Source: Tenacibaculum agarivorans (GTDB taxonomy: Bacteria; Bacteroidota; Bacteroidia; Flavobacteriales; Flavobacteriaceae). Taken from it: a stretch of DNA of 64,000 nt. The position numbers were made by a program, and so were the translations under genes. This document shows positions 17,505 through 29,000 of the stretch, one piece after another; positions within the stretch are counted from its first letter, which is position 1; each line of letters begins with the position of its first letter. The stretch spans positions 124,001 through 188,000 of the forward strand of contig NZ_MSMP01000008.1 in the NCBI RefSeq assembly GCF_001936575.1, given 5' to 3'. The notes beneath the pieces were generated by a model, which was given only the letters and a program-made list of their open reading frames with translations, did no database searches and was not told the origin of the DNA.

Positions 17505-19601
17505 ATGAACATTAGAATATTATTCAGAAAGAAGTATCTAACAATTTTGTTAGTCTTGATAACTACACATGTTTTTGGACAAGAAAAGCAACAACAAACA
17601 GATCCAACAATACAAATTTTATCTAGAATACAAAAAGATAGAGTGTTACTACGTTGGGCAGCAAGTACCCCTAGTGCTTGGAAGAAGACTAATAAAACTG
17701 GTTTTGTCTTAGAAAAATATGTGTTAGCTCGTGATGGCAAACGCTTATCTAGCTTAGAGAAAGTTTGGACAAAACCAATAAAAGCTGATCCTTTAGAAAC
17801 TTGGGAAGAACTAGTGAAAACTGATAATAATGCAGCTGTAATAGCTCAAGCCATTTTCGGAGATAGTTTTTATGTAAGTGGAGGAAAAACTACTCAGTTG
17901 ATGGATATTTATAACCTTTCCAATGAAATTACACAACGTTTTTCTTTTTCATTGGTTGCAGCTGAAGCAAACTTTGAAGCAGCTAAAAAAGCGGGTTGGG
18001 GTTATGTTGATACAGAACTAAAAGCAAATGAAAAATATGTATATAAAATAAAGTCTGCTGTAACCTCAGAAAAACAATCGATCAAAGGAACAGCAGTTAT
18101 TGTTTCTCTACAAGATTATCAAAAATTACCAGAACCCATAGATCTAAGAGGGATTTTTGGAGACAAAAGTGTTGTTTTAACTTGGGAATATGAGTTGTTT
18201 AAAAGAATATATACATCCTATAGTATAGAACGATCAGAGGATGGTGTAAACTTTAAAGCATTAAGTAAAGAACCGATTGTTAATTTAAACGATATTCCAA
18301 ATGCTCCAGCAAAACGAATGTTTTATATTGATTCATTAGCATCAAATGATAAAACCTATTACTATCGTGTAAATGGAGTAACATCATTTGGAGAGAAAAG
18401 TGGATACTCTAAAGTAATCTCAGGAAAAGGAAGTCCTATTTTACCTTACACACCTAGAATTACTGATGTAAAGCTTACAAAAAACGCTAATGAAGCAGCA
18501 ATTTTTTGGGACTTTCCTAAAAAAGGAGAAGATATTATTCAAAAGTTTCAACTATTAATAGCCTCTAAAGATGAAGGTCCATATAAAATAGGAATGGATA
18601 ATATTGGTGTTACTAAACGTAAACTTATAGTATCTCAGTTAGATGCATCAAATTACATAAAAATAAAAGCAATTGGTAAAAATCCAAAACAGCAAAAAAC
18701 CTCTTTTTCAACTCTAGTGCAACCTGTAGATACGATTCCACCTGCTGTGCCAATAGATCTGGAAGGAAAGATTGATAGTTTAGGTGTGGTTAGAGTTTCT
18801 TGGAAGCAAAATGAAGAAAGTGATTTATTAGGATATAGAATTTTTAGAGGATTTACTCAAGAAGAAGAACCATCACAAATTACAAAATCCCCTGTTGAAA
18901 TCAATTCTTTTATTGACTCAGTAGAAGTTGAAAATTTAAATTCAAGAGTTTTCTATCAAGTAGTTGCCGTAGATAAACGATTTAATCACTCTGAAAAATC
19001 TTCAGTTTTAATTTTAGAAAAACCAGATGTAATTCCTCCAACAGCTCCTGTATTCTCAGACTATACTATAGAAGATGGGAAAATTCAATTACACTGGATT
19101 CGTTCTTCAGAAGAAGGAGAAGTAACTCATGAATTGATTAGAAAAGATCTAACAGACAACTCTGAATGGAATACTGTTTTTAAAACAAAAGATACCATAC
19201 AACAGTTTGTGGATAAACAATTGCAAAATAATCATACATATAGATACCATATACGTGCTATTGATAAAGTAGGATTACAATCAAAACCATCTACACCATT
19301 AACAATTCAAGCAGAAGTATCAGAAGTTATAACAGGTATAAAAGGTTTGAACTATATCGTGAATCGAGTAACCAATCAAATAGAACTTTTCTGGAGAGCT
19401 AATGAAAAAGAGATTTCAGAATATACTTTATATAAACAGTTAAAAGCAGATAAACCGAGTACTTGGCGTGTGTTGCCAAGTACTGTAAAAAAGGTAATAG
19501 ATAAAGAAGTAAGTCCGAATGAGACTTATATCTATCATGTTAGAGCATCATTAGTAAATGGTGAATTTTCAAAAGTAAAAACGATTGAAGTAAAATTTTA
19601 G
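17505..19601 (+). CDS. Exported fibronectin type III repeat protein
   Basis: The 698-residue product has a signal peptide ending THVFGQ near residue 26. The rest is a string of beta-sandwich units. Fibronectin-III-like domains start near residues 210 (PEPIDLRGIFGDKSVVLTWEY), 315, 409 (PPAVPIDLEGKID), 508 (PPTAPVFSDY) and 607. Each shows the usual central Trp and a Tyr in the last strands (YYYRVNGV, FYQVVAVD, YRYHIRAID). The first 200 residues are more divergent. No enzyme motif or T9SS tail is seen. Such repeats usually bind proteins or space other domains. The next gene starts 3 bp after the stop codon, so co-expression with the SprB-repeat protein is very likely. Confidence 0.8.
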   Translation: MNIRILFRKKYLTILLVLITTHVFGQEKQQQTDPTIQILSRIQKDRVLLRWAASTPSAWKKTNKTGFVLEKYVLARDGKRLSSLEKVWTKPIKADPLETWEELVKTDNNAAVIAQAIFGDSFYVSGGKTTQLMDIYNLSNEITQRFSFSLVAAEANFEAAKKAGWGYVDTELKANEKYVYKIKSAVTSEKQSIKGTAVIVSLQDYQKLPEPIDLRGIFGDKSVVLTWEYELFKRIYTSYSIERSEDGVNFKALSKEPIVNLNDIPNAPAKRMFYIDSLASNDKTYYYRVNGVTSFGEKSGYSKVISGKGSPILPYTPRITDVKLTKNANEAAIFWDFPKKGEDIIQKFQLLIASKDEGPYKIGMDNIGVTKRKLIVSQLDASNYIKIKAIGKNPKQQKTSFSTLVQPVDTIPPAVPIDLEGKIDSLGVVRVSWKQNEESDLLGYRIFRGFTQEEEPSQITKSPVEINSFIDSVEVENLNSRVFYQVVAVDKRFNHSEKSSVLILEKPDVIPPTAPVFSDYTIEDGKIQLHWIRSSEEGEVTHELIRKDLTDNSEWNTVFKTKDTIQQFVDKQLQNNHTYRYHIRAIDKVGLQSKPSTPLTIQAEVSEVITGIKGLNYIVNRVTNQIELFWRANEKEISEYTLYKQLKADKPSTWRVLPSTVKKVIDKEVSPNETYIYHVRASLVNGEFSKVKTIEVKF

Positions 19602-19604
19602 AAG

Positions 19605-22600
19605 ATGAGAAAGATCATAAAAATAATCATAGTCATACAAATCTTTTTCTCTAGTATTCATTTTATAAATGGGCAGGAGTCTTACTATGAGTTAGATATT
19701 ACAGGCTATGTAGGTGATGGAGGGAGAAGTTGTGGTACTCAGAGAGGATTACAATGGATTGAGTTAGTTTATGAAAATGGAGCAAGAGATACGTATTTTA
19801 ATCCTGGTATTTATGAAAACAGAGCATTAGTTACTCCAAGAGTTAAATTTTACAGGAATAATAGAATAATACAAATAAGATTTCATACTAATAGTAGATA
19901 TAGAGACTTTGGGTGTAAATCAAGGAGAAGTACTTTAAATCTTAATATTTCAAATTTAGATTGTACAAACCATTCATTTGATTTTTCTGCTTCGGGATTG
20001 ACAGTGGCAGGTAATGCAAAAGTAGTTATTAAACCAATAATAAAACTAAGAGATCCTGGGGCAAATAATAATTTTGGATCAAATGATTATATAAATATCG
20101 CAGGAGGAACTGGGGTAGATAATGGTCGTTACTTTTGGGAATATTCATTTAGATCATTTGGTAGTTATAATTTATTACCTAGTTATACATGGAGAAATAA
20201 TAATCTAAGAGTAAGAGGTCTAGATTTCCTTAATGAAGCTAGAGATCATGGTAAATTGGTGTATTTCAGAGTAAATACATACTGTAATAGTTCTGTTTCA
20301 AATCCTGTAGCATATCGCTTTCTCAGAGACGCGCCAAGATTTGTGTCCTCCCAAAGCGATAATACCAAATGTTATGGTACAAATGATGGAAAAGTAAAGT
20401 TAACTTTTGATAGACGATTATCGCCAGGCGAAACCTTAAGTTTAACAAGTACAAATCCTAATTTTCCAGGCACACATGTGAATTTAACATCAGCTGATTT
20501 TGATAGTAGTAATGCTATAACTATTGAAGGTTTAGCTCCAGGAACGTATCCAATTAGAATGGTAGGTTTTTATAGAGGATTTAACACCTTTATTAATACT
20601 TCCGATCATAGGAGAACAATAACTATAAACCGCCCAGATCCTGTTGAGTTTTTTTTGAATAAAACTGATGTATTTTGTCATGGAGGAGCTGACGGTGCAG
20701 TAAAGATTTCAGCAAAAGGAGGCCGAAGTGGAGTTTTTCAATATACGTTTAAGGAAGTGAATGATACAAGTCCTATACAAGATAGTGATTGGAAAACCTT
20801 TACAAATTCTGGAGTATGGCCTTATTATCAAGTAGCCGAAGTTGTAGAAAATTTAAAAGAAGGAAAGTATAAAGTTAGCGTTAGAGATGCTAATGGTTGT
20901 GAAGCTAAGGAAGTAAAAAGAGATGGTGCTGGCCGTATTATAGGGATTAATCCTATTGTTAATAAGGAAATAGAAGTTAAGCAACCCGATAAGCCGTTAC
21001 GTATTGAACTTACCAGTGGAGGAACAATAAATCCAAGTGGTTTTGGGTTTTCAGATGGTCAGATTGTGGCTCATGTTACCGGAGGTACTCCTTTAGGAGG
21101 AGGGAAATATAACTATACTTGGACGCACGAAAAAAATGGTGTGCTAACCACATGGACCAATTTTAAAGAAGAAATAGTTTCAGGTGAAGAAGGATGGTTT
21201 ATTACATTAGAAAATGCCATTGATGGTAAGTATTCATTAACAGTAACTGATGAAAACTTTAGTGGAGCAACGAACAAAGGAGGATGTAACGCTAATATAG
21301 AAGTAACATTAACAGAACCCAATGAGTTAACCGTAACAATTCAGAAAACAAATGCTATTTCGTGTAATCCTAATAATACTTTTGGTGATACCGCAGATGA
21401 TGGTGAATTAACAGCTATTGCTGATGGAGGAATTCCATTTGACCCTTTACTTGATGGAAAATATAAATATGAGTACACTTGGAAGAAAAAAGATGCTTCA
21501 GGGAACTATCAAGTTATACCAGGAGAAAACGGAAATGTACTTAGTATGCAAGAAACAGGAGAGTATGCGGTAAACATTAAAGATCAAAATGGAGTTATTG
21601 TAGGTACTTATGTTAACAATATTTTAGATAAAGCAAATGATGCTACCTATAATCTAACACCACCAGATTTACTAAAAATAGAATATACCAAACAAAATGT
21701 ATTTTGTTATCAAGGTACAGATGGATCAATTGATGTCACAATTACAGGAGGAACAGGAGCATATACCGTAAAATGGAGTAATAACAAAACTACAGAAGAT
21801 ATAGATGGACTTATTGCTGGTAGTTATATGATTAAGGTAACAGATGATAAAGGTTGTCAAGCAGAAAAAACCATACAAATAGAAGAGCCAAAAGAACCGT
21901 TAAAAATAGTCTATAGTTTTTTTGAGCCTACATTTGCGGGTGCTACAAACGGTTGGTTAGAGGCTACAATCACTGGAGGAACACCTTTAGATACTGATGA
22001 ATACACATATTTCTGGAAAGATAGTAATGGTAATAATTTAAACGGGCAAGTAAGTTCTAGTGTTACAAGCGCTGGAAATGTATTGACATTAACAGGGTTA
22101 GGAGAAGGTGAGTACTATCTGACTATCCAAGATAAAAATTACCCATTAGCTACAGATAAGCCTAGTTGTACCATTATTGAAAGCGAATATATATTAGATG
22201 ATCCAGAACCATTGGAAGCCATTATACAGATACAGAAACCTATATCTTGTAGTGGAACCAATATTTATGGAGATCCCTATACCGATGGGGTGTTGGAAGT
22301 GTTAGCTTCTGGAGGGATAAAATTACAGCCCAATCAGAATAATGGATTATCGTATTATTATACTTGGAAAAAAGAAACAAGTCCTGGAGTGTGGACAGTT
22401 CTACCTTTACAAACTACAAACATTGCTTCGGGGCTAGGAGAAGGAAATTATGCAGTAAATATAAAAGATGCTAACGGTATTGTATTAGGAGAATATCAAA
22501 ATAATGTTTTAGTACAAGAAAAAGATATTACTCAAAGTATCAAAGAACCAGAATTATTAGAAGTAGAAATAAAGAAACAAAATGCATATTGTATTGGCGG

Positions 22601-24641
22601 TAGTGATGGTTGGATTGAAGCTAAAGCAATAGGAGGAACAGCTCCGTATACTTTTGAATGGGAAGATGGAAGAAAAACTCCTAGAATAAATGATTTATCA
22701 CAAGGGTTTTATAAATTGATAATAACTGACAAGAGAGGGTGTAGAGTTGAAGTAGAGGTGCCTATCGAAGAACCTAAAGAACCACTGAAAATTACGTTCT
22801 CTGAATTTGCAACACCTTCCACTAAAGATGCTTCTAATGGATGGATAAAAGCAATTGTTGAAGGAGGAACACCTGATACGTTAGGAGCATATACCTATTA
22901 TTGGCAAGATGAATCAGGGAATTTATTAAATGCACAAACAGTAGCCCAATTCATCAATAATACATATGAAATTACTTTAAATACAATACCTAAAGGAAAG
23001 TATTATTTAACCATAGAAGATGCGAATTACAATATAGCAACAACTAAGGAAGGATGTACTCATATTGATGAAGAATTTATTTTATATGATCCAATAGAAG
23101 CTACAATTAGTGTTGAAACACCAATTTCTTGTAATCAGAATAATGTATTTAACAATCCGTTTTCAGATGGAGCGCTAAAGGTTGAAGTAACTGGAGGTTT
23201 ACCTTTTGCTTCGGGGAATCCTTATGTATACACATGGAAAAAACAAAATAGTGCAGGGGTGTATGAAGATTTAGGAGTAGACAGCCTAGTAGTTTCTGGT
23301 ATCTCTGAAGGTAATTATGCAGTAAATGTAGAAGATAGTAGAGGTGTAATTATTGGAGAGTATAACAGTCTTAATTTAATTAAACCTTCAGATGAGTTAT
23401 TTGCTTTTAAAGAACCAGAGCTATTAACTGTTTCATTAACTGCTACAGAGATTTCTTGTGAAGCAGGAAACAACGGAACAGCAACTGTTACAATTTTTGG
23501 AGGAATTCCACCTTATGATATTCAATGGTCTAATGGAGATATTACTGAAACAGCAACAAATTTAATAGCTACGAATTATGTAGTATTTGTTACTGATGCA
23601 AGAGGTTGCCAAGCAACAGGTAATATTACACTAACTCCGCCTGGTGGTTTAAAAATAGAACCGATAGTAAAGAAAGATCCAACCTGTTTTAATGGGAGCG
23701 ACGGTGAAATTCAATTGCAAATTTCAGGAGGAGTAACGCCATACACATATTCTTGGGATACAGGAGAAACTACAACATCAATTTCAAATTTAGAAAAAGG
23801 ATCTTATAGCTTTTCTTTAGAAGATGCTAAAGGGTGTAAAGCTTTTGTAGAATTTATATTAGAAGATCCAGAGGAAATTATAATTGATTTAGGAGAAGAT
23901 AAAACGCTGTGCAATAATCAATCTTTTGTTCTAAATGGAAGTATAAATGATGCCAATGCTACCTATGTATGGACCTCTGATAAAGGGTTTACAAGTACAG
24001 ATGCTGAAGTTACTGTAACTGAAGGAGGAACCTATACTGTTACAGCTACTTCTAAAGAAGGGTGTACAGCAACTGATACAATTACTATTTCTTATAGTAA
24101 TCTTGATATTGATGCAGAACTAATTATGTCTTCTCAAGCTTTTGTGAATGAAGAAGTAGTAATTTTTAATGGGAGTAATCATAGTCCAGAATCCTTTGAG
24201 TGGATCTTACCAGATAATATCACATTAGTAGAAGAAAGATCCAACTCAATTGTTGTAAAATTTACAACTGCTGATAGTTATGAAATAGGACTGACTTCTA
24301 AACAAGGAGAATGTTTTCAAACTACATATAAAACTATTGTAATTGAAGAAACAGATGTGATTATAGATGACGATAATAAAGATTTACCTTTTATAGAATC
24401 GTTTACCATTTCTCCAAATCCAAACTCTGGTGTATTTACCTCTTATGTAAAACTAGCAGATCCAAGTAAAATTTCGATACGAATATTCAATTTACACGGT
24501 GAATTGATGAAGAAAAGCGAAATGCCTGAAATCATAGACGAACACGAAACAAAATTTAATGTTCCAATGTCATCAGGTATGTATATCGTGGTCTTAGAAA
24601 CACCAAAACAAACTCAGGTAAGAAGAATGATTGTAAAGTAA
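19605..24641 (+). CDS. Giant SprB-repeat surface protein with T9SS sorting tail
   Basis: This 1678-residue protein has an N-terminal signal peptide and a unique domain at about 25-240. It continues with many SprB-type repeats, recognisable by a start such as CYGTNDGKVKL, CHGGADGAVKI, CYQGTDGSIDVTITGG, CIGGSDGWIEA or CFNGSDGEIQLQISGG. These end with GxYxVxVTDxxGC motifs. Two longer tandem blocks near residues 465-890 and 890-1240 repeat a YTWKK...YAVNIKD pattern. PKD-like sequence precedes the tail. Residues about 1596-1678 (FTISPNPNSGVFTSY, then GMYIVVLETP, ending RRMIVK) are a type A T9SS sorting domain. It should therefore cross the outer membrane and be attached at the surface. SprB repeats are known from the gliding adhesin of Flavobacterium johnsoniae. 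Confidence 0.9.
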   Translation: MRKIIKIIIVIQIFFSSIHFINGQESYYELDITGYVGDGGRSCGTQRGLQWIELVYENGARDTYFNPGIYENRALVTPRVKFYRNNRIIQIRFHTNSRYRDFGCKSRRSTLNLNISNLDCTNHSFDFSASGLTVAGNAKVVIKPIIKLRDPGANNNFGSNDYINIAGGTGVDNGRYFWEYSFRSFGSYNLLPSYTWRNNNLRVRGLDFLNEARDHGKLVYFRVNTYCNSSVSNPVAYRFLRDAPRFVSSQSDNTKCYGTNDGKVKLTFDRRLSPGETLSLTSTNPNFPGTHVNLTSADFDSSNAITIEGLAPGTYPIRMVGFYRGFNTFINTSDHRRTITINRPDPVEFFLNKTDVFCHGGADGAVKISAKGGRSGVFQYTFKEVNDTSPIQDSDWKTFTNSGVWPYYQVAEVVENLKEGKYKVSVRDANGCEAKEVKRDGAGRIIGINPIVNKEIEVKQPDKPLRIELTSGGTINPSGFGFSDGQIVAHVTGGTPLGGGKYNYTWTHEKNGVLTTWTNFKEEIVSGEEGWFITLENAIDGKYSLTVTDENFSGATNKGGCNANIEVTLTEPNELTVTIQKTNAISCNPNNTFGDTADDGELTAIADGGIPFDPLLDGKYKYEYTWKKKDASGNYQVIPGENGNVLSMQETGEYAVNIKDQNGVIVGTYVNNILDKANDATYNLTPPDLLKIEYTKQNVFCYQGTDGSIDVTITGGTGAYTVKWSNNKTTEDIDGLIAGSYMIKVTDDKGCQAEKTIQIEEPKEPLKIVYSFFEPTFAGATNGWLEATITGGTPLDTDEYTYFWKDSNGNNLNGQVSSSVTSAGNVLTLTGLGEGEYYLTIQDKNYPLATDKPSCTIIESEYILDDPEPLEAIIQIQKPISCSGTNIYGDPYTDGVLEVLASGGIKLQPNQNNGLSYYYTWKKETSPGVWTVLPLQTTNIASGLGEGNYAVNIKDANGIVLGEYQNNVLVQEKDITQSIKEPELLEVEIKKQNAYCIGGSDGWIEAKAIGGTAPYTFEWEDGRKTPRINDLSQGFYKLIITDKRGCRVEVEVPIEEPKEPLKITFSEFATPSTKDASNGWIKAIVEGGTPDTLGAYTYYWQDESGNLLNAQTVAQFINNTYEITLNTIPKGKYYLTIEDANYNIATTKEGCTHIDEEFILYDPIEATISVETPISCNQNNVFNNPFSDGALKVEVTGGLPFASGNPYVYTWKKQNSAGVYEDLGVDSLVVSGISEGNYAVNVEDSRGVIIGEYNSLNLIKPSDELFAFKEPELLTVSLTATEISCEAGNNGTATVTIFGGIPPYDIQWSNGDITETATNLIATNYVVFVTDARGCQATGNITLTPPGGLKIEPIVKKDPTCFNGSDGEIQLQISGGVTPYTYSWDTGETTTSISNLEKGSYSFSLEDAKGCKAFVEFILEDPEEIIIDLGEDKTLCNNQSFVLNGSINDANATYVWTSDKGFTSTDAEVTVTEGGTYTVTATSKEGCTATDTITISYSNLDIDAELIMSSQAFVNEEVVIFNGSNHSPESFEWILPDNITLVEERSNSIVVKFTTADSYEIGLTSKQGECFQTTYKTIVIEETDVIIDDDNKDLPFIESFTISPNPNSGVFTSYVKLADPSKISIRIFNLHGELMKKSEMPEIIDEHETKFNVPMSSGMYIVVLETPKQTQVRRMIVK

Positions 24642-24646
24642 ACGAA

Positions 24647-26017
24647 ATGAAAATAGAATCACTTAAACTTAAAATTTTTGTCTTCATTTTAGTGAGTGTA
24701 GTCATCACTTCATGTTATGAGGAAACTGCCATTACGGTAAATTCTGTATTTGATATTACTTATGTAAATGGAGATCAATCTGTACCAGTAGGGATTAAAA
24801 TATCAAATAAAACAGAAGGCGCAGATCAATACGAATGGACTTTTGAAGGAGGGAATGTAACTTCTTCAACAGAAAAAAATCCACGAACTATTATTTATAA
24901 TGAAGCGGGGACCTATAAAATAGTATTAAAAGCTAGTAATATAGATGGAGAAGAAGATGTTTTTGAAAAAGAAATTACAGTTTTAGAAGCTATAGATATT
25001 AACTTTTCAATAGCAGTTATAGAGAATAGTTTTTCTCCTGTAACAGTGAAGATTACGAATGAAACTGTGGGGAATGATTTAACATATGTATGGAGTTTTG
25101 AAGGAGGTGTACCAGCAACTTCATCAAAGAAAACTCCAGATAATATAACTTTCACTTCAGTGGGAATGCATCAAATTCAACTAAAGGTTTCCAATGGTTT
25201 TGAAACACTAGAAAAAACACAAACCATTGAGGTATTACCACCACTTCTTGTTGATTTTGATTGGGAACTAGATACTTTTGATGATGATTCGCAAGCTCCA
25301 GTAAATATTACCTTAACGAATAAATCAGTCAGTGCAACGTCTTTTTTATGGACTTTCACGGGAGGTAGCCCAACGACAAGTACAGTAGAAAATCCTAAAG
25401 TACTTTTTTCAACACCAGGAGAACATACAATAAAATTAGAGGCATCTAACGGAAAAGAAACGAAATCATTTAGTACTACAATTACCATTTTACCAGACAC
25501 AAATCTTCGAATTTTTGAAGATGTTCAATTAGGAATAAATATAGCACATAATACCAATTCGATTGGGGCATTTTTTTCAAGTGAATTAAGAAAAACATTA
25601 ACAGCTAATGAAGTTACAGCAACCAATGGAAGTATAATTGATCTTGCATTTTTAGGCTTAAATAACACATTTAGTTTTAACAAATTTGTAAGTCCAACTG
25701 AAGTGAATACGAATGGTTTTGTAGCGATACCAAACGCTTCCAAAACAAAATATATCAATTCTATAGAAAATTGTAATTGTGGGATTAGCTTTTCAGAAGC
25801 ACAATTTAATGCAATGATAAACGATCAACCTTTACAAAGTTTAACCTTAACAGAAACTCCTGAAGGATTATTGCATTTTGATAATACTACAGTTCCTCGG
25901 ATTGTGTTATTTCAAACACAAGATGGAAGAAAAGGAGCGATAAAAATTAAGCAATTCGTGGAGGGTGACAACAACTCACATATTATTTGCGACATAAAAA
26001 TTCAAAAATTGCCGTAA
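24647..26017 (+). CDS. PKD-repeat lipoprotein
   Basis: The 456-residue product has a lipoprotein signal peptide ending VVITSC (Cys about residue 23). Three PKD domains follow at about 38-112, 116-196 and 200-285. Each has an YEWTFEGG, YVWSFEGG or FLWTFTGG core and a GxxxIxLxxSN end. Residues 290-456 form a separate C-terminal domain with a CNCGISFSEAQF segment that I cannot assign. PKD domains usually mediate protein or sugar contacts outside the cell. As a lipoprotein inside this operon it may anchor or receive one of the giant proteins at the outer membrane. It starts 5 bp after the SprB gene, and the TANFOR gene starts 1 bp after its stop. Confidence 0.85.
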   Translation: MKIESLKLKIFVFILVSVVITSCYEETAITVNSVFDITYVNGDQSVPVGIKISNKTEGADQYEWTFEGGNVTSSTEKNPRTIIYNEAGTYKIVLKASNIDGEEDVFEKEITVLEAIDINFSIAVIENSFSPVTVKITNETVGNDLTYVWSFEGGVPATSSKKTPDNITFTSVGMHQIQLKVSNGFETLEKTQTIEVLPPLLVDFDWELDTFDDDSQAPVNITLTNKSVSATSFLWTFTGGSPTTSTVENPKVLFSTPGEHTIKLEASNGKETKSFSTTITILPDTNLRIFEDVQLGINIAHNTNSIGAFFSSELRKTLTANEVTATNGSIIDLAFLGLNNTFSFNKFVSPTEVNTNGFVAIPNASKTKYINSIENCNCGISFSEAQFNAMINDQPLQSLTLTETPEGLLHFDNTTVPRIVLFQTQDGRKGAIKIKQFVEGDNNSHIICDIKIQKLP

Positions 26018-26018
26018 C

Positions 26019-29000
26019 ATGAAAACACTAATCAACCTCATTATAAAATCATGCTTTTTAATGTTGTGTATTACTATTAATGCACAACGATACCCTGTAC
26101 AAGTTACACAAACCATCATACCACCGTACTCTTCAAGATTGAGTGATTATACTACGGCCACAAATGTGAAGTTAAGATTAGACTTGTTACTTACAGATGT
26201 AGTTTTAAATAATCGACAAGTACGTTTAAGATTACGTATTAAAGGAAATGGTTTCGATATACGATCTAGAGAGGTGGTTTCTGGAGGCCCACAAATATTT
26301 TTAAATGGAGGTGTTTTACAGCAATTTACCAATTTAGACTTAAGTGCGTATTTTCAACTTAATAATTTAGTAGGAATTTCTCCGCAAGATTATAATAAAC
26401 CGTTGCCCGAAGGAGTGTATAGTATTTGTTGGGAAGTATATGATGTTATCACAAATCAACAAATTAATAATCCAGCTACGGGATGTTCAGATGTATTTAT
26501 CATTTTAAATGATCCTCCTTTTTTAAATCTACCTTTTAGAGGAGATCAATTGGTAGCTAAGGATCCTATGAATATTATTTTTCAATGGACACCTAGACAT
26601 GTAAATGCAACTAATGTAAGCTACGATTTTGAGTTGCGAGAAATATGGGATCGTAATGTGGATCCACAAGCTGCTTTTCTGGCTTCACCAAATTACTACA
26701 CAGAAACGCTTAGAACTACTACCTTACTGTATGATATTAGTAAACCTGTTTTATTACCAAAAAAAATGTATGGTTGGAGAGTAAGAGCAAAATCTCTTAC
26801 TGGAATTTCAGAAAATTCAATCTTTAAAAATAATGGTTATAGTGAAATCTATTATTTTACCTATACCAATAAATGTGATGCACCTACCTTTATTTTATCT
26901 GAAGCATTAAATAGTAGTGGGGTTAAAATTACTTGGCAAGGAAACTTTGAACATCGAAAATTTCATGTTCAATATAAAAGAGAAGATATTCCTGATGCTG
27001 AATGGTTTGATGTATATACATATAACAATCAAGCTCAAATATCAAACTTAAAAGAAGGAAAAACATATCTCTTTAGAGTAGGAGGTTCATGTAATGAATT
27101 AAACGATTTTCAACAAGTTTATTCGTATAGCCCCATCAGTCAGTTTACTATGCCAAGAAAGGAAGAGGTCGCAACTTATAATTGTGGGATAATTCCTGAA
27201 ATTGATATAAAAAACTTTGAGCCTCTCCAAAATATAGGAGTGAATGAAACCTTTACTGCAGGGGATTTTCCGATTACAATTAAACAAATTCAAGGAGGAA
27301 ATGGTGTTTTTTCAGGAAAAGGATTTATCGTTGTTCCTTATTTAGCAGATACTAAGATTGCCGTTACGTTTTCATCAATAAAAATTAACGATAATTATCA
27401 ATTAGTTGATGGAGTGATCAAAACTACATACGATCCTACTTGGGGAGGTGTCAGTGATGTAAACGATGCTTTTGTCGGAAACGACGGAACTGTACAGACA
27501 AATACCGTAGACTTTGTTATAGCCGATGTTCAAGTAGATCCGAATGGCGATGTTATAGTTATAGGGATCAATGGAGAAATAGTAGAATTACCTGGGGGAC
27601 AAGATCAAGTAATTACAGATGCTAATGGACAAACATGGACCGTAGATGAAGAAGGTAATGTAACGCAAACAGGGGAAGTAGCAGAAGGAGGTGCAACTAA
27701 TTCACAAAATACCAATGGCGTAAATAATCAAGGAGAAGCCATTGCTATTACTGCTGAAGGAGTAGTAGTAACATTTGAAAATGCTTCAGATAGTATCTAT
27801 GGTTTTGATGCTTATGATAAGTCAGATGAAGCAACAGAAGGCTTGTATAAAAAGTTAAATGATAACTATTATATTCCATACAAAGCTGTAGCGAATGGAA
27901 AAACAGATAGAGTTATAGCGAATTTAGCAATTACTGATGCTAAAGTAAAGCCGCAAGACATCATATTTAAAACTAAAGATGGTGTTGCAATTAAAAAAGT
28001 GGATAGTACATCAACTTCTTATACTTTAGAGTTACAAGGAACTTTTTCAGATGTAAGTATAGAAACACAGGCGTTAATTAAACAAAAAGAAAAGTATGAG
28101 GTAGCAGGAGCTTTTATTCAATATCATGCTGAAATTAAAGAAGTAGCTGTTACACTAGTAAATACATCAAATAGTAGTACTCGAAAAATTAAGGAATCAC
28201 TCCAAACTATTTATGAAAAAGCATTAGTAAAGTTAGATATTAAAGAAATCAATGATTTTACAAATGATTTAGAAAGTATTGTTTCAGGTAATACGATTAC
28301 TAGTGGAGAAAGTGGTTTTCTAGAAAAATACACTGATCAACAAAAGCAGATCAATAAAGCATTAAAAGACCGTAAAGATTTTAATCAAAGTGCATATTAT
28401 CTAATTCTAACAGATAAAAAATCATCAACAAGTGGAGAAAAAGGATTTATGCCTTTAGGAAAACAGTTTGGTTATATCTATATGGGAAATGGTGCTAGCG
28501 AGGAAACTGTAGCTCATGAATTAGGGCATGGAGCTTTTCAGTTAAAACATCCTTTCTCTCCTAAAAGTTATGGTTATGATGAAGCTACTATAAGCTGGTT
28601 GTTAGATTATAATGGAGGAGATAAAATACCTTATGTACATTGGAAAGAAATTCATAATCCGAAGCTACGTTTTGGAATTTTTGATAAAGATGAAGATGCG
28701 CAAAGTGTTACAACCACAATGCCTATTGAATTGTCAATTAATAAAAAGAAATACAATGGTAAATATTACTATGGATACTTAACACCTTCTGGAGAACGAA
28801 TTATTTTATCTCAAGACTATAGACCTATTTTTTTCCATGGAATAGCAGATGATACTTATAATAATGTAGTTGCGGGTACATTAATAGGGTTCAAGAAGAA
28901 ATTTAAAAATATTGAAGGCAAAGTAGAAGAGATAAAGTATAGAGCTACTATAGTAAATAATGAGTTTTTAGGCTACAGTGATTTTAAATATGAAAATCCT

